Origin: Aliiglaciecola lipolytica E3
GTDB taxonomy: Bacteria; Pseudomonadota; Gammaproteobacteria; Enterobacterales; Alteromonadaceae
Assembly: GCF_000314975.1 (NCBI RefSeq)
Contig: NZ_BAEN01000041.1
Coordinates: 124,001 to 188,000, forward strand
Reading direction: 5' to 3'
DNA: 64,000 nucleotides
Shown: piece after piece, positions 27,843 to 37,134 of the stretch
Numbering within the stretch: the stretch's first letter is position 1
Layout of the letters: every line of letters starts with the position of its first letter
Notes under the pieces: generated by a model
The model's database searches: none
Seen by the model: only the letters and a program-made list of their open reading frames with translations
What the model was told of the DNA's origin: nothing
Translations under genes and position numbers: made by a program

Positions 27843-28802
27843 TTAATATTTAACTAACGCTGAAGCCCATGCGAATCCACCACCAAAGGCTTCAAGCAAT
27901 AAATTTTGACCACGTTTAATTCGACCATCTCGGATGGCGGTATCTAACGCTGTAGGAACTGTTGCTGCAGAAGTATTACCGTAGTTTTCTAAGGTAAGAA
28001 CAACTTGATCTAATGACATTTCTAATTTTTTAGCTGTCGCTTTGATAATACGAAAATTAGCTTGATGCGGTACTAACCAATCTAATTCTGATTTTTCCAT
28101 ATTATTTGCTTTTAAAGTTTGCTCAACCACTTCACTAAGCTTGGTAACAGCCACTTTAAACACCTCATTTCCTTTCATCACTCCCCAGTTTTCATGCACT
28201 GATTGCTCATTGCCATGTTCGATATGTCCAATCTGTAAAAGATCACCATATGAACCTGCCGCATTTATGTGAGTTGATAAAATTCCGGGCTCTTCACTTG
28301 CCTCGATGAGTGTTGCACCTGCTGCATCACCAAATAGAATGACCATTGAGCGGTCAGCAGGATCGATCATTTTTGATAAACAATCTGTGCCAACGACTAA
28401 TATACGTTTTACCATTCCAGTTTTGATATATTGGTCAGCTACACTCAAAGCATAACAAAACCCTGCACACGCGGCAGCTACATCAAACGCAGGAATACCA
28501 TCAATTTCTAATGCTTTTTGGATTTCACAGGCTGTACTGGGCAACGCATAGCGTCCACTAGTTGTAGCGCAGACGATCATATCAATGGAACGCTTATCGA
28601 TGCCTGCCGCTTCTATCGCTTTTAATGATGCTTCGTAGCCCATAGTTGCAGCGGTTTCATTTGCGCCAATAATGCGTCTTTCTTTTATACCAGTTCGATC
28701 TGTTATCCATTCATCAGTTGTATCAACCATCAATTCCAGATCAGCGTTTGTACGCACATCTGCTGGATAATAACTACCCGTACCTATTATTCTTGAGTAC
28801 AT
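27843..28802 (-). CDS. fabH: 3-oxoacyl-[acyl-carrier-protein] synthase III
   Basis: Initiating ketosynthase KAS III of 319 residues (E. coli 317). The catalytic residues are Cys in [13 protein letters not shown] (about 113), His in [10 protein letters not shown] and Asn in [11 protein letters not shown]. It condenses acetyl-CoA with malonyl-ACP. It follows plsX after 3 bp. Confidence 0.97.
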   Translation of the reverse strand: MYSRIIGTGSYYPADVRTNADLELMVDTTDEWITDRTGIKERRIIGANETAATMGYEASLKAIEAAGIDKRSIDMIVCATTSGRYALPSTACEIQKALEIDGIPAFDVAAACAGFCYALSVADQYIKTGMVKRILVVGTDCLSKMIDPADRSMVILFGDAAGATLIEASEEPGILSTHINAAGSYGDLLQIGHIEHGNEQSVHENWGVMKGNEVFKVAVTKLSEVVEQTLKANNMEKSELDWLVPHQANFRIIKATAKKLEMSLDQVVLTLENYGNTSAATVPTALDTAIRDGRIKRGQNLLLEAFGGGFAWASALVKY

Positions 28803-28805
28803 ATA

Positions 28806-29837
28806 TTAAGAGCGCTCCATTAACACGGATTCAATTTTATCTTTTATTTTCTTCGGAACTTGTCTTTGAATTTCTTGCTCAGCCTCTTTAATGGCAAACA
28901 GAAAAGCATCAGACGAAGCGTTTCCATGGCTCTTGACCACAATTCCGCGCAATCCTATCAGACTCGCGCCGTTGTACTGGTCGGGGTTCACCCTCCGATA
29001 AATCTTTCTTAACAATGGAAGCGCGATTTTTGCTAATAATTTAGTCCACCAATTTTCTTGTGAAACACGTTTAGACTCTTCTAAAACAAGTGTTGCCAAT
29101 CCCTCACAAGCTTTTAATGCAATATTACCGACAAATCCATCAGTGACTACAACGTCTGCACAATTAGTAAAAATATCATTCCCTTCAACAAACCCAGTAT
29201 AATTAATGCCTGGAGCGTCTTGAAGTAATTGCGCAGTAAACTTGACTTGATCATTGCCTTTAATTTGTTCTTCACCCACGTTTAACAATGCCACCCGTGG
29301 ATTTTCAATTCCTGCCACTTCTTCAGCTAACACAGATCCCATTACCGCATATTGGAAAAGTGTTTCAGAGTCACAATTAACGTTAGCTCCCAAATCCAAT
29401 AAAAACAATTTATGATGATCATCTGTTGGTAAAGCCGATACCAATGCAGGTCGATCGATACCAGGTAATGTTTTTAAAACATGATAAGCGATAGCTAGTA
29501 AAGCACCTGTATTACCAGCACTTACACAGGCATCAGCATCACCATTTTCAACCCTTTCTAATGCGCGACGCATTGAGGAATCTTTTTTATTTCGAAGTGC
29601 TGAACTTGGGCGCTCATCCATAGCAACATGATCTGAACAATGTTGAATTTCAATCCGGTCGCGTATAGCTGATTTTTGGGGACTCATAAACTGTGAGATG
29701 ATTTTCTCATCGCCACATAGAATAAAATATAATTGGGGATTTTCTTGCAGCGCTTTTAAAGCGGCAGGTAAGGTAACATGGGGGCCGTTGTCGCCCCCCA
29801 TAATATCTAACGCAATGGTTAGACGGCTAAAAGTCAT
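28806..29837 (-). CDS. plsX: Phosphate acyltransferase
   Basis: PlsX of 343 residues, which makes acyl-phosphate from acyl-ACP for phosphatidic acid synthesis. The N-terminal ALDIMGGDNGPHVTLPAA, SAGNTGALLA and GFVGNIALKACEG stretches are typical of the family. It follows rpmF after 5 bp and precedes fabH, as in many gammaproteobacteria. Confidence 0.96.
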   Translation of the reverse strand: MTFSRLTIALDIMGGDNGPHVTLPAALKALQENPQLYFILCGDEKIISQFMSPQKSAIRDRIEIQHCSDHVAMDERPSSALRNKKDSSMRRALERVENGDADACVSAGNTGALLAIAYHVLKTLPGIDRPALVSALPTDDHHKLFLLDLGANVNCDSETLFQYAVMGSVLAEEVAGIENPRVALLNVGEEQIKGNDQVKFTAQLLQDAPGINYTGFVEGNDIFTNCADVVVTDGFVGNIALKACEGLATLVLEESKRVSQENWWTKLLAKIALPLLRKIYRRVNPDQYNGASLIGLRGIVVKSHGNASSDAFLFAIKEAEQEIQRQVPKKIKDKIESVLMERS

Positions 29838-29842
29838 TACTG

Positions 29843-30013
29843 CTAGTCAGCGATAACTTTTTTGCCTTTGTAGTAACCGTCAACAGTCACGTGATGACGC
29901 AAATGAGTCTCACCTGAAGTTGAATCTACAGACAAAGTCGCTCCTGTCAAAGCATCGTGTGCACGACGCATGCCACGCTTTGAACGAGTTTTCTTGTTCT
30001 TTTGTACAGCCAT
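29843..30013 (-). CDS. rpmF: 50S ribosomal protein L32
   Basis: Found by translating the 186-bp gap between plsX and yceD on the minus strand. The 56-residue product begins [20 protein letters not shown] and ends [11 protein letters not shown], clearly L32 (E. coli 57 residues). It is of the cysteine-free form. GGAG lies just upstream of the ATG at 30011-30013. It sits between yceD (10-bp gap) and plsX (5 bp). Confidence 0.97.
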   Translation of the reverse strand: MAVQKNKKTRSKRGMRRAHDALTGATLSVDSTSGETHLRHHVTVDGYYKGKKVIAD

Positions 30014-30023
30014 TACATTACTC

Positions 30024-30551
30024 CTAGTCTCGCTTAAGTTCTTTCAAAACCGCGAAAGGGTTTGGACGTTCATCGGCCGGTTCAATCTTACCAAACTGCA
30101 TTTCATCCCGCTTTATGTTGCAATCCTCCTCTGCATGAAGGGCAACAATTGGCAAAGACAATATTAGTTCATCCTCGAACAATTGCAGTAGATTGATTTC
30201 TCCGTGGTCATTGACCTCTACCGGTTCGTAAATGTCCGGCAATTCAACCTCATCTTCAGTCTCTTTCCGTTTTATTGGACTGAAACAAAAAGATGTGTGA
30301 ATTGAATGAGCAAATTGCTCATTACATCTTTGACAGACAAGCTCCACTGATGTTGATAGTTGTCCTTGAAAAAAATTCAGACCCTGCGCGTCTTTATCGA
30401 ATCTTACTTCAGCTTCAACAGTATCAGCAGCGGTGGCCACTGCACTAAGAAAACGTTGCATGTCAGACGTCATCATCACACCCTGATAATCAGAGCGTTT
30501 TGTTGCACTTTTGACAGGATCAATTAACTTGGGCAATTTCACTTTCTGCAT
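30024..30551 (-). CDS. yceD: DUF177 family 23S rRNA accumulation protein YceD
   Basis: Protein of 175 residues whose N-terminus MQKVKLP is the same as in E. coli YceD (173), fixing the start. The CQRC pair (about 73-76) and [15 protein letters not shown] segment are family features. E. coli YceD supports 23S rRNA accumulation. It is the first gene of yceD-rpmF-plsX-fabHDG-acpP-fabF. The ATG has no Shine-Dalgarno sequence and sits only about 10 bp from a -10 element (see 30554-30589). Confidence 0.94.
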   Translation of the reverse strand: MQKVKLPKLIDPVKSATKRSDYQGVMMTSDMQRFLSAVATAADTVEAEVRFDKDAQGLNFFQGQLSTSVELVCQRCNEQFAHSIHTSFCFSPIKRKETEDEVELPDIYEPVEVNDHGEINLLQLFEDELILSLPIVALHAEEDCNIKRDEMQFGKIEPADERPNPFAVLKELKRD

Positions 30552-30553
30552 AG

Positions 30554-30589
30554 GGCGCGCATAATATAGATTGTCATCTCGTTAGTCAA
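30554..30589 (-). promoter_or_regulatory. Sigma-70 promoter of the yceD-rpmF-plsX-fab operon
   Basis: On the minus strand, TTGACT (30589-30584), a 17-bp spacer and TATTAT (30566-30561) form a near-consensus promoter. The DNA between the -10 element and the expected start site is GCGCGCCC, a GC-rich discriminator of the kind found at ppGpp-controlled promoters. The yceD ATG begins at 30551, only about 3 bases from the predicted start site. Confidence 0.65.
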
Positions 30590-30659
30590 AGGAAAATATA
30601 GCCAAAAGGCCTATAACCCTTATAATAATTCAGGCTTTTAGAAAATAAAACGGATAATT

Positions 30660-31250
30660 GTGAGAATCGTACTTGCTTCAACCTCAAAATATCGTAAATC
30701 CCTGTTAAGCAAACTGCAATTAGATTTCATCTGCCACAAACCAAATGTTGAAGAGCATAGTGAGCCAAATGAATCTGCTCAAGACATGGCGCTGCGATTA
30801 GCCAAAGCAAAAGCTCAAGATGTGGCTAAGCATTACCCTGACGCTCTTATTATTGGTTCTGATCAAACAGCTAGTGTCGACAATGCAATTTTAGGCAAAC
30901 CGGGAAATGCCATAAATGCTAAGCGACAATTGCAACAATGCAGCGGTAAAGATGTCATTTTTCATACTGGACTGTGCGTTATAAATGTCGCTACCGGTCA
31001 ACAAGAATCTATTACAGAACCATACACTGTTAGTTTCCGACAATTAACTGATTTACAAATTGACAATTATATCGCAAGAGAAGCGCCGTTTGATTGTGCA
31101 GGAAGCTTCAAGTGCGAAGGGCTAGGAATCACCTTATTCCGTCAATTACATGGCCGAGATCCAAATACCTTAATAGGATTACCATTGATTGCTCTTTGCG
31201 ACATATTAGACAATTTTAATATCAGTGTATTGTCAGCCCCAAACAATTAA
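30660..31250 (+). CDS. yceF: Maf-like nucleotide pyrophosphatase (7-methyl-GTP pyrophosphatase type)
   Basis: Maf/HAM1-fold protein of 196 residues (E. coli YceF 194). The N-terminal LASTSKYRKSLLSKL and the IIGSDQTA active-site segment (about 68-75) are typical; the YceF subtype hydrolyses m7GTP. The start is GTG at 30660 because the family N-terminus begins there. It diverges from yceD, and its stop overlaps the convergent rluC by 4 bp. Confidence 0.92.
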   Translation: MRIVLASTSKYRKSLLSKLQLDFICHKPNVEEHSEPNESAQDMALRLAKAKAQDVAKHYPDALIIGSDQTASVDNAILGKPGNAINAKRQLQQCSGKDVIFHTGLCVINVATGQQESITEPYTVSFRQLTDLQIDNYIAREAPFDCAGSFKCEGLGITLFRQLHGRDPNTLIGLPLIALCDILDNFNISVLSAPNN

Positions 31251-32218
31251 GCGTCATTTTTGCGCAACTTAGCCAACGTTTGAGTCAAGGTATTATCCAA
31301 ATTAGCCGTATGACTCATTTGTTGACCACTAACTGGGTGCACATAGAGAATACGATGTGCATGCAAAAATAATCGATTTAAGCCTATTTCAGCCATGTAG
31401 TGATTAAACTCATCATCTTTATATTTACTATCGCAAGCAATCGGATGACCAGCATGTTGACAATGCACTCGAATTTGATGCGTACGTCCAGTAATCGGCG
31501 ACGCTTCGACTAACGTGGCTTGTGAAAACGTTTCTAAAATACGATAACGAGTTTCAGATTCTTTGCCGTCAGTGGAAACCGACACAATACGTTCGCCCGA
31601 CTTTACTATATTTTTTAATAACGGCGCTTTCACTTTAAAGCGGTTTTCAGGCCAATGACCATGAACCAAAGCTTGATAACGCTTATCTACAGTTTTGTTC
31701 CGTAATTGCTCATGAAGATGTTTTAGCGCTGAGCGTTTTTTAGCGATTAACAAACAGCCCGACGTATCTCTATCAAGGCGATGCACCAACTCTAAAAACT
31801 TTGCCGTAGGACGCAGTGCTCGCAATGCCTCAATAACGCCAAAACTTAAACCGCTACCACCGTGCACAGCCATTCCAGAAGGTTTGTTCACCACAATCAA
31901 CACATCATCTTCAAACAAAATGTGAGATTCTAGCGTGGCGACTTTATCCAACTTGGTAGATGGCGCCTGATTTGTGGTTTCAGACACACGAATAGGTGGC
32001 AGACGAATTTCGTCACCTCCCATTAGTTTATATTCAGGCTTAACGCGTTTTTTATTAACGCGCACCTCCCCCTTACGTAAAATGCGATAAATGAGACTTT
32101 TTGGCACTCCTTTTAATAAGGTGCGCAAAAAATTATCAATTCTCTGCCCTTCATGATCAGGATCGATGGTGATAAATTGTACTTTTTCAAAATTTGTATC
32201 AGTCATAATGCTGTGCAT
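31247..32218 (-). CDS. rluC: 23S rRNA pseudouridine(955/2504/2580) synthase
   Basis: RluA-family pseudouridine synthase of about 320 residues (E. coli RluC 319). An S4 RNA-binding domain (about 20-80, GQRIDNFLRTLLKGVPKSLIY split) is followed by the catalytic domain with Asp in LVHRLDRDTSGCLLIAKK. A second in-frame ATG at 32206 would give an N-terminus closer in length to E. coli RluC; neither start has a clear ribosome binding site. It is divergent from rne, with the long rne leader between them. Confidence 0.94.
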   Translation of the reverse strand: MHSIMTDTNFEKVQFITIDPDHEGQRIDNFLRTLLKGVPKSLIYRILRKGEVRVNKKRVKPEYKLMGGDEIRLPPIRVSETTNQAPSTKLDKVATLESHILFEDDVLIVVNKPSGMAVHGGSGLSFGVIEALRALRPTAKFLELVHRLDRDTSGCLLIAKKRSALKHLHEQLRNKTVDKRYQALVHGHWPENRFKVKAPLLKNIVKSGERIVSVSTDGKESETRYRILETFSQATLVEASPITGRTHQIRVHCQHAGHPIACDSKYKDDEFNHYMAEIGLNRLFLHAHRILYVHPVSGQQMSHTANLDNTLTQTLAKLRKNDA

Positions 32219-32504
32219 TCTAACGTAAATATTTAAATTAGGTTTAATATTTTAATTGCTTGCCAGACAGTCAGTTTTAATGTGATAATCCAACCGTTTA
32301 GCTGGCTTTGCAGATGCAAAGCAGTAAATAATGCGATGAAAAATAGAATTTGTATGGCATCAACGAAATAAATTTCGTAACACATAGAGATGCATTGCTG
32401 CTGTCGAAGTGAGTATTTTTTCGAATGGTTGAGCAAGCAAATTCGCAAATCATCATGCGATATACAATAAAAAAGTACCAATCGCAGAATAGTAAGAATT
32501 GAAT

Positions 32505-32800
32505 TTGGCAACAAACTGATGGGCAATATTTATCTCCACATCAGTTTGATAAGATAGACAAAAAAATTTGGGGTGAGGCGTTTCACCCAAGGGTCTAAGA
32601 CTGGTTTACAGATTGTAAACATTCTAGTTTCCTTAATGAAATCAAATGCATATGGTTAACTCCGTGCATATCCAAACGCGCACAAGATCTGTTTTTACAG
32701 TCGTGAGACTGAAACAAATTTCAGCTTGATGCAGCTTGCAAGCCACGTTTTTTCAGTTCAATGTTATTCCGCATTCGGTACTAAAACCGAGTCTTATACA
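32505..32800 (+). promoter_or_regulatory. Long rne leader with hairpins and a possible promoter
   Basis: A possible promoter is TTGGCA (32505-32510), a 16-bp spacer and TATTTA (32527-32532), leaving a leader of about 260 nt before the rne ATG. The leader contains GTTTACA-GAT-TGTAAAC (32604-32620), a perfect 7-bp inverted repeat, and the hairpin CTGAAA-CAAA-TTTCAG (32709-32724). In E. coli the rne leader is similarly long, and RNase E cuts it to limit its own synthesis. That parallel is from knowledge; the exact E. coli hp2 motif was not matched here. No credible protein gene lies in it. Confidence 0.5.
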
Positions 32801-35800
32801 ATGAAAAGAATGTTAATAAACGCTACTCAACAAGAAGAGTTGCGTGTTGCATTGGTCGATGGACAAAAGCTTTATGATCTTGATATCGAAAGCCCTGGCC
32901 ACGAACAAAAGAAAGCCAATATTTATAAAGGAACAATCACCCGCGTTGAACCAAGCCTAGAAGCAGCATTTGTTGACTACGGCGCTGACCGCCACGGTTT
33001 CCTACCGTTAAAAGAGATTGCCAAAACCTATTTCCCGCAAGGTTACAAGTTCGACGGCCGCCCAAGCATTAAAGATGTGATAAAAGAAGGCCAAGAAGTC
33101 ATTATTCAAATTGATAAAGAAGAACGTGGTCAAAAAGGCGCAGCCTTAACTACGTTTATCAGTTTAGCTGGAAGTTATTTAGTTTTAATGCCTAACAACC
33201 CACGTGCAGGCGGAATTTCACGTCGTATCGAAGGTGACGAGCGTACAGATTTAAAACAGTCTTTAAGTAAACTAGAGTTACCTGACGGAATGGGGTTGAT
33301 TGTTAGAACCGCTGGTGTTGGTAAATCCTATGAAGAATTAGAGCATGATTTAAATGTACTAATCCGTCACTGGAATGCAATTTCAGAAGCGTCTGAAACA
33401 AAAGCAGCCCCTTTTCTTATTCACCAAGAAAGTAATGTTATTGTAAGAGCTATCCGCGATTATTTACGTCGTGATGTTGGTGAGATACTCATTGATAGTC
33501 AAGAAGTGTATGAAAAAGCATTGCAGCATATCCAATTAGTCAGACCTGATTTTGCCAATAGAGTTAAACTTTATAAAGGCGACGTACCACTGTTCAGTCA
33601 TTATCAGATCGAAACTCAAATAGAATCTGCATTCCAACGCGAAGTACGTTTACCTTCTGGCGGCTCTATTGTGATTGATCCGACTGAAGCGATGATCTCC
33701 ATTGACATTAACTCAGCAAGAGCAACAAAGGGTGGCGATATTGAAGAAACAGCATTCAATACCAACCTTGAAGCAGCGGATGAAATTGCACGTCAGTTAA
33801 GATTGCGTGACGCAGGTGGTTTAGTCGTTATCGATTTCATTGATATGACTCCTGTTCGACATCAACGAGAAGTTGAGAATCGTTTAAAAGAAGCAGTAAG
33901 ACATGACCGCGCAAGAATACAGCTTGGCCGTATCTCGCGTTTCGGCTTATTAGAAATGTCGCGTCAAAGACTACGTCCTTCGCTTGGCGAATCAGCTCAT
34001 ATCGTGTGTCCACGTTGTAGTGGTCACGGTACGATTCGTGGTACTGAATCGTTGGCTTTATCAGTATTGCGAATAATGGAAGAAGAGAGCATTAAAGACA
34101 ATACTGGCCAGATTGAAGCACAATTGCCAGTCAATGTTGCTACTTATTTGCTAAATGAAAAAAGACGCTCTATTCAATCTATTGAGAAACGTCATGGTGT
34201 TGCTTTATTGGTTATACCTAATCCAAACCTGCAAACACCGCATTACCACGTTGCACGTAGACGTCCTGACGATACTGTCACAGAAGCAAGTTACAATGTT
34301 GAGTTAATGGATACTCAGTCAGCTGAAGTAGATAACCCAACCCAGGAAATTAAACCTAAAGAACAACCGGTATTACAAGGAATGGCAGCGCCGCAACAGG
34401 CTCCCGCCTCTGCTAAAACTGCTGAACCTACATTATTAGGCAAATTCTCTAAATGGTTGTCTGGTTTGTTTGAAAGTGAAGATGAATCGAAAGAAAAAGC
34501 ACCGAAAACGAACCAAAACAAACGACCTCAACGAAATAGCCGTAATCGCAATGATCGTTCAGGAAATCGTAAGCCTAGGTCAACAGAGCGTAAAGAGCGT
34601 CAAGATAAATCTGATCGCAATGATAAGCCACAAGCTGACAATCAAGGTGAAAAGCGTACTCAAAAGCCAAAACAACGTCGTGACAATCGCAACAAAACAC
34701 AAACTGCGAAAACGAACGATGCAGCGAAAGAAAACGTAGACAATCAAAGTCAACCAGAGCGTAAGAAAGAACAAGTAGCTGAACGCAGAAAGAGACGTGA
34801 TAATCGTCGTAATGTGCGCGGCGAAAATACGGATACGCAAAAGACTGTTGAACAAACGACTACAGACGTGAATAAAACGAGCAAACCAAAAGCGAAAGTT
34901 GACGTCGAAAAGAACGAAGACTTGGTAAACGTAGCTCAAGCTGATGTAAATAACTCAGTGGTAGAAGACAATTCATCTAAAGATAATAAAGATGAAAATC
35001 AGTCAGAGCGAAGCAGAAGCAGACGTTCTCCTAGACATATTCGCGCAGCGGGTCAAAAACGTAAAAAAGAAGGCGAATCTGTTGAAGAAAACCAAGATAC
35101 AACAGACACTCCTGTTGTTGATGTTGCTCAGGATGAGCTTAAGTTTGATTCTCAGGAAACATTGCCCAAGCAAGATGCTAATACCTCTGACGAGGTAAAA
35201 GCTGAAAAGCCTAAAGCAAAACCGCGTTCAAGAAAAAGAGCGAAAAAAGTTGAAGAGACAACAGCCGAATCATCAGCAAATGCAGATGTTGAAAAAACTG
35301 ATGCAGTTAAAGAAGCTACAGATTCAACTGTCGCACAAACTAATTCTGAAGTTGAGCAAAAGCAAGCGGATACGAGTGACAAGAAAACGGCCAACGTATC
35401 TCCTGCGCAACCAGAACAGGTTGAAATTCAGCTAGACGCTGATAGTCACAGCAGTGACGTAATAAATGAAAGCGCAGCACCCAAAGTTGAAGCAGTAGCA
35501 CCCAAAGTTGAAGCAGTAGCATCCGAAGTCGAATCGGTGGCTAACGTTCAAGAAGTGGAAGAAGCTGAGGTGACGGCTGATGCTAAAAGCAAAACCACAC
35601 CAGAACAAAAAACTGCTGTAAAACCAAAAACTGCGCAAAAGCCGAAAGTTAAGGTAGTTAAAACGCCAGTCTCTAGTCCGATGGCAAAACCAAAATCTAT
35701 TGAAAGTGATTTTAATGAAATAGAAATTAAATCATTGTCTGCTGATAAACGTCCTAGCTTAAAGGTGTCAGGTAAAACTGCATCCATGGCAAATACAGCA

Positions 35801-35845
35801 AATAGTTCAACTGCGGCAGCCACTAAACCAGGTTCTGTAGCCTAA
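32801..35845 (+). CDS. rne: Ribonuclease E
   Basis: RNase E of 1014 residues. The start at 32801 gives [21 protein letters not shown], almost identical to E. coli; a longer frame from 32726 adds 25 unconserved residues. The catalytic half (1-about 520) has the S1 domain, the Mg ligands in [16 protein letters not shown] and [10 protein letters not shown], and the Zn-link CPRCSGHG. After it comes an amphipathic segment [15 protein letters not shown] (about 545-560), which matches the membrane-binding helix of E. coli RNase E. The rest is a low-complexity scaffold: Arg/Lys-rich blocks (about 570-700) that probably bind RNA, then Ala/Val/Glu/Lys-rich sequence including a VEAVAPK repeat. The scaffold is poorly conserved, so partners cannot be assigned. 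Confidence 0.97.
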   Translation: MKRMLINATQQEELRVALVDGQKLYDLDIESPGHEQKKANIYKGTITRVEPSLEAAFVDYGADRHGFLPLKEIAKTYFPQGYKFDGRPSIKDVIKEGQEVIIQIDKEERGQKGAALTTFISLAGSYLVLMPNNPRAGGISRRIEGDERTDLKQSLSKLELPDGMGLIVRTAGVGKSYEELEHDLNVLIRHWNAISEASETKAAPFLIHQESNVIVRAIRDYLRRDVGEILIDSQEVYEKALQHIQLVRPDFANRVKLYKGDVPLFSHYQIETQIESAFQREVRLPSGGSIVIDPTEAMISIDINSARATKGGDIEETAFNTNLEAADEIARQLRLRDAGGLVVIDFIDMTPVRHQREVENRLKEAVRHDRARIQLGRISRFGLLEMSRQRLRPSLGESAHIVCPRCSGHGTIRGTESLALSVLRIMEEESIKDNTGQIEAQLPVNVATYLLNEKRRSIQSIEKRHGVALLVIPNPNLQTPHYHVARRRPDDTVTEASYNVELMDTQSAEVDNPTQEIKPKEQPVLQGMAAPQQAPASAKTAEPTLLGKFSKWLSGLFESEDESKEKAPKTNQNKRPQRNSRNRNDRSGNRKPRSTERKERQDKSDRNDKPQADNQGEKRTQKPKQRRDNRNKTQTAKTNDAAKENVDNQSQPERKKEQVAERRKRRDNRRNVRGENTDTQKTVEQTTTDVNKTSKPKAKVDVEKNEDLVNVAQADVNNSVVEDNSSKDNKDENQSERSRSRRSPRHIRAAGQKRKKEGESVEENQDTTDTPVVDVAQDELKFDSQETLPKQDANTSDEVKAEKPKAKPRSRKRAKKVEETTAESSANADVEKTDAVKEATDSTVAQTNSEVEQKQADTSDKKTANVSPAQPEQVEIQLDADSHSSDVINESAAPKVEAVAPKVEAVASEVESVANVQEVEEAEVTADAKSKTTPEQKTAVKPKTAQKPKVKVVKTPVSSPMAKPKSIESDFNEIEIKSLSADKRPSLKVSGKTASMANTANSSTAAATKPGSVA
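35477..35539 (+). repeat. 21-bp tandem repeat inside rne
   Basis: Two identical copies of a 21-bp unit starting GCACCCAAAGTTGAAG (35477-35497 and 35498-35518) are followed by a diverged third copy (35519-35539). They encode repeated AlaProLysValGluAlaVal. The repeat is in frame and in the disordered scaffold, so copy number could vary without breaking the gene. Confidence 0.9.
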
Positions 35846-35870
35846 ACTAGACTTTCTAACGTAGAAATAT

Positions 35871-35906
35871 AAACGCCGATGAATTGATATTCATCGGCGT
35901 TTTTTG
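35871..35906 (+). terminator. Terminator of rne, probably bidirectional
   Basis: AACGCCGATGAAT (35872-35884) pairs perfectly with ATTCATCGGCGTT (35889-35901) around TGAT and is followed by TTTTT. On the minus strand the stem is followed by TATATTTC after a TT, so it may also end the convergent thioesterase transcript. Confidence 0.92.
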
Positions 35907-35926
35907 TTCCAGTACTCATTTTTGAA

Positions 35927-36370
35927 TCAATCAGTTCCCGCTAAATTCACCGTCAGGGTTGGCGCGCCTGCAAGTAATTTTTGTTTTAGTTGCTCGTTTA
36001 TTTCAACTTTTTTATACGTTTTAGCATCAACCATTACATAAATAACCTCTGCTAAGCAGATTGCTTTTTTTGTGAGATGATGGCGCATTTCCAAACTCAA
36101 TGTATATGAACAAGTACCAACTTTTGACACCCAGATGGCCATTTCAATAACATCATCAAATTTAGCTGGTCCTTGCCAACTAATATTAAGATTAACCACT
36201 TGATTGTCGAAACCTTGTTCAATTAAATGATTAAAGCCCCCTAAAACTCCACGCATAAACTCCGTCGCACCTAGATCCACATACTCCGCGTATCGACTAT
36301 TGAATACCACTTGTTGTGCGTCGCATTCTGCGTAACGAACTCTGAAAAGTACTTTCATGGAATCTGACAT
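35927..36370 (-). CDS. YbgC-like hotdog acyl-CoA thioesterase
   Basis: Single-hotdog thioesterase of 147 residues. The motif RVRYAECDAQQVVFNSRYAEY (split at 11-31) contains the catalytic Asp17 of the 4-hydroxybenzoyl-CoA thioesterase/YbgC group. The acyl substrate is not visible. Its ATG directly abuts the stop of the upstream rhomboid gene (no gap), so the pair is co-transcribed. Confidence 0.87.
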   Translation of the reverse strand: MSDSMKVLFRVRYAECDAQQVVFNSRYAEYVDLGATEFMRGVLGGFNHLIEQGFDNQVVNLNISWQGPAKFDDVIEMAIWVSKVGTCSYTLSLEMRHHLTKKAICLAEVIYVMVDAKTYKKVEINEQLKQKLLAGAPTLTVNLAGTD

Positions 36371-37072
36371 CTAGTCTATCTCTCTTTTTATGTGTATCGG
36401 ACGTTGTTGGTCATCATAGGTTTCTTCAATATCGTGAGAGTCTAACCACTGCTCTCCAATTATGGGATCATCGGCGTTTTGCTGATCTTCCCATTCATAG
36501 CGTTTAAGTGAGGGTTTAGGATCAAGTTTGCGCCAAAATAACGCACTCACAATACCGGCAAGCGCGCCAAACAAGTGATATTCAAAGGATATACTTTCTT
36601 CACGCGGAAAAATCGTCATGGTCATGCCGCCATACATGAAGAAAGCCGCCATCATAATAGCAATTGAGCTTTTATCTCGTCTAAATAGACTCACTACGAA
36701 TAAATAGAAAAATATGCCGTGGCTTAACCCACTAGCACCGATATGAAAGGCATCACGAGCAAAAAGCCAAACCCCTAAACCTGAGAATACCCATACAAAA
36801 GCAATGACACGCCATCGTGATTTTGGATACCCATAAATAAGAAACGAACCCAAGATTAACAATGACAAAGTATTGTTAAATAAATGCTCTAATGAACCAT
36901 GAACTAACGGAGCGGTAAATATACCTAGCAATCCTCCACTGGAATGTGGAAATACCCCTAACCAGGATAAATCCACATTAAATAAGATTTCATAGGACTT
37001 GATACACCATAAAAAACCAATAAAGAAACTGGTGATTACAATGCTAGTTTTAAGTGACGGCTTTGTTTTCAT
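36371..37072 (-). CDS. Rhomboid family intramembrane serine protease
   Basis: Membrane protein of 233 residues with six hydrophobic segments. The rhomboid dyad is Ser114 in GASGLSHG and His166 in FEYHLFGALAG; His58 and the LVHGSLEHLFNN segment fit the family's HxxxN region. A hydrophilic, acidic C-terminal tail (about 187-233) is cytoplasmic or periplasmic and unassigned. Rhomboids cut transmembrane segments of other proteins; the substrate is unknown. It precedes the YbgC-like thioesterase with no gap. Confidence 0.88.
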   Translation of the reverse strand: MKTKPSLKTSIVITSFFIGFLWCIKSYEILFNVDLSWLGVFPHSSGGLLGIFTAPLVHGSLEHLFNNTLSLLILGSFLIYGYPKSRWRVIAFVWVFSGLGVWLFARDAFHIGASGLSHGIFFYLFVVSLFRRDKSSIAIMMAAFFMYGGMTMTIFPREESISFEYHLFGALAGIVSALFWRKLDPKPSLKRYEWEDQQNADDPIIGEQWLDSHDIEETYDDQQRPIHIKREID

Positions 37073-37134
37073 CTCTTAGAGATATGGACATATTGCCTAA
37101 ACAAAAGATAGCCATCACATAATATTATCCGTTT

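Noticed and set aside
32233-32526. A 97-residue open frame on the minus strand between rluC and rne
   Set aside because: It lies antisense to the predicted rne promoter and leader, has no ribosome binding site and no recognisable domain. E. coli has a similar dubious frame (yceQ) in the same position.
34315-34939. Long open frames opposite and out of frame with the rne scaffold region
   Set aside because: They arise from the repetitive Lys/Arg/Glu codon use of the disordered scaffold and show low-complexity, non-protein-like composition.
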